Assembly: GCF_051488665.1 (NCBI RefSeq)
Contig: NZ_JBPSEG010000009.1
Coordinates: 60,810-124,809 of the forward strand
Length of the DNA: 64,000 bases
Direction: 5' to 3'
DNA from: Melioribacter sp051488665
GTDB lineage: Bacteria; Bacteroidota; Ignavibacteria; Ignavibacteriales; Melioribacteraceae
Part shown: positions 42,723 through 52,000 of the stretch, piece after piece
Layout: each line of letters starts with the position of its first letter
Numbering within the stretch: the stretch's first letter is position 1
Notes under the pieces: model-generated
The model's input: only the letters and a program-made list of their open reading frames with translations
Databases searched by the model: none
Told to the model about the DNA's origin: nothing
Translations under genes and position numbers: made by a program

Positions 42723-43766
42723 TTGAGCGAACAAAACAAACAGGAACAAACGGGAAACAAGAAAAAAAGAAGACATTATTACGGCAGAAAATTCCGTTAC
42801 TATCAAAAGAAACTGAAAAACGGCGTAAAAAGTTTCTCATTTAAAAAAGTGTCGATTGTTGTGCCTCTTTATAACGAGGAAGAATCGCTTAGACCTCTTT
42901 ATAACGAAATTAAAAAAGCGGTCAATTCGATTTCGTGCGACTACGAAATTATTTTTGTGGACGACGGCAGCACGGACAATTCGCTGAACGTAATCAAAGA
43001 ACTGGCTCTCAAAGACAATAAAATTTTTTATTTCAGTTTCAAAAAGAATTACGGCAAATCGGCGGCTCTTCAAATCGGATTCAAAAATACCACAGGCGAC
43101 GCAGTCATTACAATGGACGCCGACCTGCAGGACGACCCGGCGGAAATTCCGAATCTGCTCGCCAAACTCGACGAAGGCTACGACCTGGTTTCGGGCTGGA
43201 AGAAAAAACGGTTCGATCCGCTCATTAAAAAATATTCTTCGCGATTTTTCAATTTTGTAACCCGTCTCTTTTCGAAAGTTAAAATACACGATTTCAACTG
43301 CGGCTTGAAAGCTTACCGCAAAGAAGTAGTAAAGAACGTCAACATATACGGCGAACTCCACCGTTATATTCCGGTGCTGGCTGGTTGGAAAGGTTTTACG
43401 GTTACGGAAATTCCGGTTAAGCACCATCCCCGCAGATACGGCAGAACGAAATTCGGCATATCGCGATTTTTCAAAGGGTTTATCGATTTGATTACGGTAA
43501 TTTTTACGACGCGATACGTTACGCGTCCGATGCACCTCTTCGGATTCATCGGTCTTCTGACAACGTTATTGGGAGTTTTGATAAGTCTCTGGCTTACTTA
43601 CGAAAAGTTGTTTCTCGGAGTGGGAATTAACAACCGTCCGGTCTTCTTTCTCGGCATTCTGCTGATAATAGTGGGAGTTCAATTTTTTGCCATCGGATTG
43701 ATCGGCGAATTGATGGTGCATAATTTTCAGAACGACCACGAATATATTATCAAAGAGAAAAAGTAG
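42723..43766 (+). CDS. family 2 glycosyltransferase, DPM1/GtrB-like
   Basis: A 347-residue membrane glycosyltransferase. The start is TTG with AAAAGGGA 5 bp upstream. After a Lys/Arg-rich N-terminal 38 residues the GT-A fold begins with VSIVVPLYNEEESLRPLY, then FVDDGSTDNSL, TMDADLQDDPAEI (DxD-type metal site) and DFNCGLKAYRKEV. Two C-terminal transmembrane segments (about 270-295 and 310-335) fit the polyprenyl-phosphate glycosyltransferase group, which loads sugars on undecaprenyl phosphate at the inner membrane. Sugar donor unknown. It is convergent with the DUF5723 gene, separated by 1 bp. Confidence 0.9.
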   Translation: MSEQNKQEQTGNKKKRRHYYGRKFRYYQKKLKNGVKSFSFKKVSIVVPLYNEEESLRPLYNEIKKAVNSISCDYEIIFVDDGSTDNSLNVIKELALKDNKIFYFSFKKNYGKSAALQIGFKNTTGDAVITMDADLQDDPAEIPNLLAKLDEGYDLVSGWKKKRFDPLIKKYSSRFFNFVTRLFSKVKIHDFNCGLKAYRKEVVKNVNIYGELHRYIPVLAGWKGFTVTEIPVKHHPRRYGRTKFGISRFFKGFIDLITVIFTTRYVTRPMHLFGFIGLLTTLLGVLISLWLTYEKLFLGVGINNRPVFFLGILLIIVGVQFFAIGLIGELMVHNFQNDHEYIIKEKK

Positions 43767-43767
43767 T

Positions 43768-45201
43768 TTAAAATTTCCAGCGCGAATCGACGGCAATCGA
43801 AATCATTTTGCCCGAAGAAGGCGAGGCGATATTCTGGAAGTTCGAAGTGCCGGCGTTCAATTCGAACAATCCGAAATCGAGTCCGATTCCCAAACCCCAA
43901 CGGAATTTTGCCCAGCCTCCGAATGCCATTCCGCTGCGCAAACTGAAGACCGATTCGAACGGCATCCATTCGACTCCGATTGAAAATCTCGGCGAAGTCG
44001 TATTGCCCGGCATTTTATTTAAGCCCTGCGCGTATCCTGCGGCAATCATTAATTTGTTCTTTAGTTTAAGAAGATTTGCCAGGTCGATCGAAGCTCCGAA
44101 CCGGAGAGCCGTGGCAAGAGGAGTGGAAAATTTATCGACGGATTTTCCTGCGCCGTCGGTCGAAAACAGATTAGTCAACGAATCCCTTTGAGCTTCTTCG
44201 GAAACGTCGTCAATATAAACGTTTCTGCTTACGTTGAATTGCGCCGCGCGTTTATTCCACTCAATTGCTCCGATGTCGGTTATTGCAAGCGCAAATGTAA
44301 ATGCCCGGTTGTGTCTGTAGCTTAGTCCGAAGTCGGCTCCGAATCCCGTTCCCGCAGGCTCGGGAAATGCCGAGATGTTTTCTTCGTACGAGGATTGATT
44401 TTCAAAGTCGTATTCGACGCCGAAATTCGGCGAGAAGGCGGATTTTGCCGAATAGTTCGCTCTGCCGCGGATGTTTCCCAAACTGTCTGTGTGAATTTCG
44501 GAATCGATTTCGTCCAGACCTGCATAGAACAATCCGTTAATTAGATGCAGCGATATTCCCGCTCCGATCGATTTTTCTTCTGATATTCTGAATTCCCTCG
44601 AATACGAAAACGAGTATTTTCTGAGCCACCACGATTTGAATTCCGCATCGTTAAAATCGTAACGAGAATTCGGCGGATTCCCTTTGAACAGGAGTTCCGC
44701 AATTCCAGTCGGAATTTTGCCGTCAGCGGCAATCTGATCGGTAACTGAAAACGCCAGCGCGCCGAATGATTCCGAAGGAGTTACGGCAAGCGCAAAATAG
44801 CGTACGAATAAATTTACGCTGACTCCTCCGCCTTTTCCGAATAGGTCGATAAAGTTTTGCTTGTCTGCTTCGTTTAAGTAGCGTCCTCTTTTTTTGCCGT
44901 TTTCGTCGACCGTATATGTACCGAAATAATAATTGTAATCCGAAAGCGAGAAAAAGTTTGAACCGGCAACACTGCTGAAAGAAGGGAGGGGGAGCGGCAT
45001 GATCAATTCGATTCCTTTTGACTTCGATAAATTTGCCGGATTAACGGCGATTGAATAGAGTCCTTCGGAAACGGCCGTATACGCGCCTGCCATCGAAGAC
45101 GATCTTGCATCCGGCAATCCGACGCTGCCGCCGATTTGCGCGTTTATGGAAAGAGCAGCCGTTAATAAAATCGGAATAATATATTTGAAATTGTTTTTCA
45201 T
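43768..45201 (-). CDS. DUF5723-like outer-membrane beta-barrel protein
   Basis: A 477-residue protein with a signal peptide (about 1-21, ending INAQ). The N-terminus GLPDARSSSMAGAYTAVSEG, LYSIAVNPANLSKSKG is typical of PorV/FadL-related and DUF5723 barrels. The rest alternates amphipathic strands and ends RWGLGIGLDFGLFELNAGTS ... AVDSRWKF with a terminal aromatic. Predicted to sit in the outer membrane; function unknown. It begins 3 bp after the stop of the large lipoprotein gene, so both probably form one operon. Confidence 0.82.
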   Translation of the reverse strand: MKNNFKYIIPILLTAALSINAQIGGSVGLPDARSSSMAGAYTAVSEGLYSIAVNPANLSKSKGIELIMPLPLPSFSSVAGSNFFSLSDYNYYFGTYTVDENGKKRGRYLNEADKQNFIDLFGKGGGVSVNLFVRYFALAVTPSESFGALAFSVTDQIAADGKIPTGIAELLFKGNPPNSRYDFNDAEFKSWWLRKYSFSYSREFRISEEKSIGAGISLHLINGLFYAGLDEIDSEIHTDSLGNIRGRANYSAKSAFSPNFGVEYDFENQSSYEENISAFPEPAGTGFGADFGLSYRHNRAFTFALAITDIGAIEWNKRAAQFNVSRNVYIDDVSEEAQRDSLTNLFSTDGAGKSVDKFSTPLATALRFGASIDLANLLKLKNKLMIAAGYAQGLNKMPGNTTSPRFSIGVEWMPFESVFSLRSGMAFGGWAKFRWGLGIGLDFGLFELNAGTSNFQNIASPSSGKMISIAVDSRWKF

Positions 45202-45204
45202 AAC

Positions 45205-47241
45205 TCAATTATTCCCGGGTTCTATTTTGTATTCCGAAACGCCGAAGGCTTTGATTCGTATCGTATCGGTCGAACGAATTTTAACGGGCTTGTTGGCAGG
45301 AGCCGTAGAGAATCTCAATCTCACTTTCATATAAGCGGCGTCCGCTATTTTAGCCGAAACCGCGCTGTCTGCAATTACTTTGACGTACGATTCTTTTGGC
45401 GCAACGGCATAGCCGTTCAAGTCAGTTTCGGCTGCGCTTACTGAAATCAGAGTATCCTGAAATTCAGCCGGCGGAAAATAAGTAAGAAAATTGCCCGCCG
45501 CGTCATAGAGTCTGCCCGTAAAGGATAGATTAACCGGCAGTCCGTTTTCCAGATCCAAATTTGCTTCGAGATACTTTATGTCTCTCAACAAATCGCGGTC
45601 GTCGTCGGATAGTTCGATTTCGATCGAGTCCGTATATTCGGCGTGTTGAATTCCGAAGTCGAGCGGAATTTCGGCTTCGAGCTCTCCCTCGATATAATCG
45701 GTCGATTTGACGGATACGTATTCGAAATCCGGATTGACGGTTCCCGATAATTCGACAACTGCAGAGTCGGGAATTTCGTCGAGATTTTTTATGAACGCCG
45801 AAACGCTGTCGCCGTTAATATAAATCCGTTCGGTCGAAGGGGTAATCAAAACCGCGCTTAGTGTATTGCCGTTGAGATTGAAGTTCTTAACCGTTCCGTC
45901 CGGCATGAACAATTTCAATTTCCCGCCGATTAAAAATTTAATGTCGGCAGTCGATTTCAGCTTAATGGAAAATACCGGATTAGAAAGGAATAATTTGTCG
46001 AAATCGATTTTGTCTTTTTCGAAGTCGAAAGCAAAAGAAGTTTTTTCGGGTTCGAATTCGAACGGAGAAATATAGCCTTCGAACTCTTCGAAAGTTAATT
46101 CGGAAAATTCAAAATCGGCTTTTGCGTTGTCGCTGCTTTTAATTGTTTTATATTGATTGTCGCTTACGATTCTGTATTCGATAGCGTAATTCAGCTCTTC
46201 GAGTAGACCGCCTGCGGCTTCGACCGAATAACCTGAAAGCGATTTATTGTCGAACAAATTTTTCGATTCGCCGCCGGCTATAACAGCCGCTCCTTCGAAT
46301 ATATTGCCGTCTGCCGTTTTGATTTGCGGGAAACTGTATCGAATCTCCGCGTCCAATCCGGTGTTGTTTGTCAAACGTAAATCGAGCGCGCCGGACTTTA
46401 TTGCGGCTCTGGCAATCCTTTCATTTTTATCGCCGATTTTAACCGTTCCGTTAATGGTAATAAAATCCTGTTCGGGAAATTTAGCCGTCGCTTCGGATAC
46501 TTCGAGGTTTTTTGTAATTGCCGTCAAAGTCAGAAAATTATCGGGAATCCGGACTTCGTCTCCGCCGCTGCCCTGTGTTGAAAGGACGGCTTCTATTTTC
46601 AAACGGTTTTTGACGTATATTTCAGTGTTAATTTTGAGGTCGCTCACCAATACGGATTGAGAAGGTGGAATTGTAACGCTGCCGCCGTGCATAGCGATTA
46701 CGCTTCCGTCATCCGAATTAACAAGCGAAATATTCGATACGGTAACGCTTACATCGCTAGTGAAATTGTTTCTTATAACGAGATCGAAGGAACCGCTTTT
46801 AAAACGCGCCTGCAGAAAATTACCGGGTTCGCTTAAATCCGAAGCAACTTTTTTGTCGTTTATCGGAGGAACGGCAATTCGAACTGCAGGATTCAAGCCC
46901 AGTTCCGTTGAACCGACATTGCCCTGAACCGTGTCGGATTCGATTTTCAACGCGCCGGCATTCTCGGTTATGCTTTCCGAAAATCCGTCTATCTTAAGCT
47001 TGTCTTCGAACGTGATTTTGTCGATTTGATATGAATCAGTAAAGTAGAGGACGTCTTTATTCGAGCCGTTATTATAATGAAACAAGTTCTCCGATTCGTC
47101 TTCCAGTATGTCGCTCATCAAATATTCTTTGTTGGCAATCGGGGCTGTTACTGAAACGTCCCATACAGGGGCTACGGGATCGTTTATATTGCATCCCGTT
47201 ATTAACGCCGCCAGCGCAATCATCAACGATTTGTATTTCAT
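45205..47241 (-). CDS. large lipoprotein, partner of DUF5723 barrel
   Basis: A 678-residue protein with lipobox LITGC (Cys17). It starts NINDPVAPVWDVSVTAPIAN, a beginning I associate with envelope lipoproteins of this phylum, and the remainder is beta-rich repeats such as VELSGTVNPDFEYVSVKSTD. No catalytic motif is visible. Cell-surface or periplasmic location is inferred. First gene of a two-gene operon with the barrel. Not recognised as a named family. Confidence 0.75.
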   Translation of the reverse strand: MKYKSLMIALAALITGCNINDPVAPVWDVSVTAPIANKEYLMSDILEDESENLFHYNNGSNKDVLYFTDSYQIDKITFEDKLKIDGFSESITENAGALKIESDTVQGNVGSTELGLNPAVRIAVPPINDKKVASDLSEPGNFLQARFKSGSFDLVIRNNFTSDVSVTVSNISLVNSDDGSVIAMHGGSVTIPPSQSVLVSDLKINTEIYVKNRLKIEAVLSTQGSGGDEVRIPDNFLTLTAITKNLEVSEATAKFPEQDFITINGTVKIGDKNERIARAAIKSGALDLRLTNNTGLDAEIRYSFPQIKTADGNIFEGAAVIAGGESKNLFDNKSLSGYSVEAAGGLLEELNYAIEYRIVSDNQYKTIKSSDNAKADFEFSELTFEEFEGYISPFEFEPEKTSFAFDFEKDKIDFDKLFLSNPVFSIKLKSTADIKFLIGGKLKLFMPDGTVKNFNLNGNTLSAVLITPSTERIYINGDSVSAFIKNLDEIPDSAVVELSGTVNPDFEYVSVKSTDYIEGELEAEIPLDFGIQHAEYTDSIEIELSDDDRDLLRDIKYLEANLDLENGLPVNLSFTGRLYDAAGNFLTYFPPAEFQDTLISVSAAETDLNGYAVAPKESYVKVIADSAVSAKIADAAYMKVRLRFSTAPANKPVKIRSTDTIRIKAFGVSEYKIEPGNN

Positions 47242-47480
47242 TGAATTCCTTAAATACCGTTAATATTTTATTATCGACAATTTGCAACGGGAATTTAAAC
47301 TTTTTTGTTTTCGTATTACAAACTAATGATGATTCCGGTCACAATCGGCAGGACAGACGCCCTGTTATCGTTTATAAGTTGTTAATAAACAAAAATAGCG
47401 AGTTAACAAACTGGCTCTGTTGCATTTAAGTAATATGCGGGTTAAATTCACTTTGATAATTTCCCAAACAGGATAAAGCG

Positions 47481-48449
47481 ATGAAAAGATTAATCCTTCT
47501 GACCGGCTTGATCGTATGTCTTGCTTTAAATATCGATTATTACGGACAGGAAAAATTCGGGATAGTAATTCACGGAGGAGCGGGAGTAATTAAAGATTTG
47601 CCCGCCGGTCTGGAAAATCAGTACAAAACAAAGCTTTCGGAAGCGCTCGAAGAGGGATATAAAATACTGGAATCGGGCGGCTCTTCGCTCGACGCCGTTA
47701 CTAAAGCCATAAATATAATGGAAGATTCGCCTTTATTTAACGCGGGCAAGGGCGCGGTATTGAACGACCTGGGATTCGCCGAACTCGACGCTTCGATAAT
47801 GGACGGCGGCAATTTGAACGCCGGAGCGGTCGCCGGTATACGCCATATTAAAAACCCGATTAATTTAGCCCGCCTTGTTATGGAAAAATCTCCTCACGTA
47901 ATGATGATCGGTCGAGGCGCCGAAGAATTTGCATTTCAAAACGGCTTTGAATACGTCGATTCGACCTACTTTATTACCGAACGCCGTTTCCGGCAATATA
48001 TCAGAATGAAAAAATTACGCGACTCTCTCGAGGCTATAAAAGGCACCGTAGGAGCTGTCGCTCTCGATAAAAACGGAAATCTGGCTGCGGGGACTTCCAC
48101 CGGCGGCATGGCGCTTAAAAAATTCGGAAGAGTTGGCGATTCGCCGATTATCGGAGCGGGAACATACGCAAATAATAAAACGTGCGCAGTTTCCGCTACC
48201 GGGCACGGCGAGTTCTTTATTCGACTCGGCGTGGCAAAAGATATCTCCGATTTAATGGAATACAAAAAAATGAGTTTATCGGAAGCCGCCGATTTTGTTA
48301 TACACAAAAAACTTACGGAACTCGAAGCTGACGGCGGCGTTATTGCCATCGACGGAAAAGGGAATTATGCCATGCCGTTTAATACGCCGGGTATGTTCAG
48401 AGGAGTCAAAATAAGCGACGGCGTAAACGAGGTTAAAATCTATAAATAG
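47481..48449 (+). CDS. isoaspartyl peptidase/L-asparaginase (Ntn hydrolase)
   Basis: A 322-residue type 2 asparaginase. FGIVIHGGAGVI opens the fold and NAGKGAVLNDLGFAELDASI is conserved. Autocleavage is expected before Thr189 in KGTVGAVALDKNGNLAAGTS, which becomes the N-terminal nucleophile. TGGMALKKFGRVGDSPIIGAG (split here: TGGMALKKFGRVGDSP and IIGAG) and CAVSATGHGE follow. It removes isoaspartyl residues or hydrolyses asparagine. An N-terminal signal sequence of about 22 residues (ALNIDYYGQ) implies export. AGGATAAAG precedes the ATG. A DUF1761 gene follows 8 bp later. Confidence 0.93.
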   Translation: MKRLILLTGLIVCLALNIDYYGQEKFGIVIHGGAGVIKDLPAGLENQYKTKLSEALEEGYKILESGGSSLDAVTKAINIMEDSPLFNAGKGAVLNDLGFAELDASIMDGGNLNAGAVAGIRHIKNPINLARLVMEKSPHVMMIGRGAEEFAFQNGFEYVDSTYFITERRFRQYIRMKKLRDSLEAIKGTVGAVALDKNGNLAAGTSTGGMALKKFGRVGDSPIIGAGTYANNKTCAVSATGHGEFFIRLGVAKDISDLMEYKKMSLSEAADFVIHKKLTELEADGGVIAIDGKGNYAMPFNTPGMFRGVKISDGVNEVKIYK

Positions 48450-48457
48450 GAGGCTGT

Positions 48458-48874
48458 ATGGAGTTGTTACATCCGATTAATTATCTGGCAGTACTAATTT
48501 GCGGAATAATTGCAATGGGCATGGGCGCCCTTTATTACAGCCCTCTGCTGCTGGGCAAAATATGGCTTGCAACCGTCGATACTCCCGAAGAAGAATTAAA
48601 AAAGAATTTTAATCCGGTAAAAGTTTTTGGAATTGCATTCCTGTCGCATCTGATAATGGCGTATATGCTGGCCCGGCTGCTCGGTTATACCGGCGCGGCA
48701 ACTCCGGAAGAAGGCATCCGTATTGCATTCATGATCTGGCTCGGATTTATTGCCACCACAATGATTATAAATCTTCAATTTCAGAGGAAATCGATTACTC
48801 AATTTTTTATCGACAGCGGATACCATTTCCTCGTATTAATTATAAACGGATTTATACTCGGATTATGGCTCTGA
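48458..48874 (+). CDS. DUF1761 family membrane protein
   Basis: A 138-residue protein with four hydrophobic segments. Family features are an N-terminal NYLAVLICGIIAMGMGALYY, then SPLLLGKIW, a middle FLSHLIMAYMLARLLG and C-terminal FLVLIINGFILGLW. AGGAGG lies before the ATG and the gene starts 8 bp after the asparaginase stop, so the two are co-transcribed. Function unknown. Confidence 0.88.
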   Translation: MELLHPINYLAVLICGIIAMGMGALYYSPLLLGKIWLATVDTPEEELKKNFNPVKVFGIAFLSHLIMAYMLARLLGYTGAATPEEGIRIAFMIWLGFIATTMIINLQFQRKSITQFFIDSGYHFLVLIINGFILGLWL

Positions 48875-48937
48875 CCGGATGAATCAATTTTTACCCGCCG
48901 TATCATTCTGATACACTCTCATTTTTCTAAACCATTC

Positions 48938-48972
48938 AAAACCTTCGATTTCAGCTCGTAATCGAAGGTTTT
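48938..48972 (+). terminator. terminator after DUF1761 gene
   Basis: AAAACCTTCGATT, a 9-nt loop and AATCGAAGGTTTT form a perfect 13-bp stem followed by TTTG. It lies 64 bp past the DUF1761 stop and ends the asparaginase operon. Confidence 0.85.
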
Positions 48973-49032
48973 TTGTGGCACCATAGTTGACTCTTACCCC
49001 GTAATTAAAATTGTTAACGTCAGGAGGTAGGA

Positions 49033-52000
49033 GTGAAAAACTCTTTAATATTAAGTCTGGTCTTGTTACTGAGCATAACTTTGATTGACAATTCGCTTAG
49101 CGAGGCTCAATCGAAAGGAATCAAAAAGACGGCAAATTATACAAGTATAGCTAAGATTACCGGCACGGCCGAGGGAAAATCGATAAAATATACAAATCCT
49201 TATACAAACCAGCAGGCAAAACATTTTGCGGGAACTTTTAAAGGCACTCTTAACTCGCAAAACGAGAAATTTTATTGCGTCGATTTACAGCACGGTCTGG
49301 TTTACAATCAGGATTATTGGGACGAAAATTACACTCCTTCCGAAATTACTTATATATTGAATAATTACTATCCGTACAAAGCAAATTACCCCGGTAAATT
49401 GTCCGACAACAATAAAGAAGCCGCAGCAGTTCAGTTTGCCATTTGGCATTACAGCGACGGCGTTGACGCTAGCACAATATCGAACAATAATACGGTAAAG
49501 ACTCGCGCGCTTGCAATAATTGCCGACGCTCAGGCAAATCATAACAATACGGCGCCTTTGCAGACTCTCGTAATTCTTCCGGCATCGCAATCGCTGGCGG
49601 AAAATACGCCTGCGCAATTCGATGTTTACGCCTACGATTTGAACGGCAATCCGGCGGCAAATGTGGATATTCAGATAAACTCTTCGATCGGAACCTTGAG
49701 CGCGACATCGGCAACTACCGATAATAACGGTCATGCCGGACCTTTTACTATTACTTATAACGGGGTCGGCGTCGCCAATTTGAGCGTCAGAGCCGAGGTC
49801 GATATACCTCAGGGCACGCGTTATGTTCACTCTGCTAATCCCGACGGAAAACAAAAACTCGTTCTGGCAACTCCCACTTTCGATACAAAAGAAGAATACG
49901 CTACAGTTGAATGGTATCAGTCGAGCGGATGCGATTTGAACGGTTATGTTACTTATACTCAGGGAGGATGGGGCAGCCCTTCAAACAGCGGTCCCGGAAC
50001 ATTGAGGGACGCTTATTTTAATTCTGTTTTTCCGAACGGCATGACTGTCGGCGGAAATTATAAAATTACTCTAACGTCGTCTTCGGCAATCAAAAATTAT
50101 TTGCCCGACGGAGGCAGCGCAGACGCTTTGAATCAAAACTATACCAATCCTACTTCCAAAATTAACGTGCTTGCAGGACAAATAACCGCATTGAAATTAA
50201 ACGTTTATTACAGCGCCGCAGGATATCTGGGAACCAATACTACTCCTCTGGGCGATTTGGTGATTACGGGCGGTCCGTTTGCGGGCTATTCCGTAAGCCA
50301 ATTTCTTGCTTTTGCCGAATCGGCATTGGGCGGCGGCAGTTTGAACGGATTTACATATTCGGAAATTAACGACGCCGCTACTGCAATTAATGAAAATTTC
50401 GACAACGGCTCGGTCGATAAAGGATTTTTAACGTGTCAATTGCCTGCTTCGCTGGGCGACAAAGTGTGGGAAGATACAAACAAAAACGGTCTGCAGGATA
50501 ACGGCGAAGACGGAGTTTCCGGTGTGACCGTTAAACTATATTCCTGCGACGACAATTTAATTGCCACAACTACCACTAACGCCCAGGGCGAATATTTGTT
50601 TGATAACCTTACCCCCGGCGATTATTACGTTAAATTCGTTCTTCCTCAGGGTTACGTATTTACAAATCAGGACAGCGGAAACGACGACGAAATCGATTCG
50701 GACGCAAATATTAATACGGGAAAAACGGTTTGCACTACTTTGACTTCGGGCGAAAACGACTTGTCGTGGGACGCCGGAATTTATGCGGAAACAGTGTGCA
50801 TGAATCAAATCGGTAATTACGTATGGCACGATAAAAATGTCGACGGCATTCAAAATCAAAACGAAGAAGGCATTGAAGGCGTAATTGTAGAATTGTTGCA
50901 AAACAATCAAATCGTTGCTGTTGATACAACGGATTCGAACGGATATTATCTCTTCGAAAATTTACTCAACGGTTCCTATACGGTTAGACTTGCAGCTTCC
51001 AATTTTACCGCAGGCGGAGTTTTGGTAAGCGACGCGCAGGTTAAATGGTATTCGACAAAATTAAACGAAGGCGGAAACGACGAGTTGGACAGCGACGGAG
51101 GAATAAATCAACCGGTTAACGTTACTATCGATTGCGGCGACAATTTAACAGTCGATTTCGGGTTTTATAAAACATGCGTAAGCGTTTCCAAGACCGCCGA
51201 CAAACAGACCGCAAAACCGGGCGACGTTATAACCTATACGTTCACGGTTGAAAATTGCGGCGACGTTACGCTCAGCGGCGGAGTCGATTTTTATGACGAG
51301 TTAATAAATCCGAACGGAGACCATAAAATCAAAAACATCTCGCCGGTTCATCCGGGCGAAGTCAAATCGTTCACAAAAACGTATACTGTAACCGAAGACG
51401 ATTGCGGCATGCTCGTCAATGTGGTCAAAGCAGTGGGGCATCCGGTTGACGGTTCGGCTTCGGTCGAAGACGAAGACGACGCTACCGTGGAAATCGATTG
51501 TGAACTTTCGTGCGTAACCGACTGGAGCGTTCAGTTGGGTCCCGACTCGGCAATTTGCGAGCTCGACCCGATGCCGATAACGATAAACGGTTCCGTTTCG
51601 CTTACTCCGAATCCTTCGAAAGCTTATTTGCAACTTTCCTGGAGAATAGTCGAGCCTAACGACGGCAGCGTAGACAATTCGACTCATTACGAAACTATTT
51701 TAATTACACAGGACACTACATTCTCGATTACGGCTCAGTGGCCAGGAGTTCGTCCTGACGATCAGGTAGTCGAAATTCATTACGGCGTTAATATTCTCGA
51801 TTGCGACGGCAATCCGATTAAAAACGGCGCGGGAAGAGATTTGTACTGGTATCCCTGGGTTTGTCCGCCTCCGCAGGAAAAACCAGCCGACGTCAGAATT
51901 GAAAAAACAGTCGATAATCCCGAACCGGAATGCAACGAGACTATAAATTATACAATAAAAGTTACAAACGACGGACCCAACAAAGCTACGGGCGTGCAGG

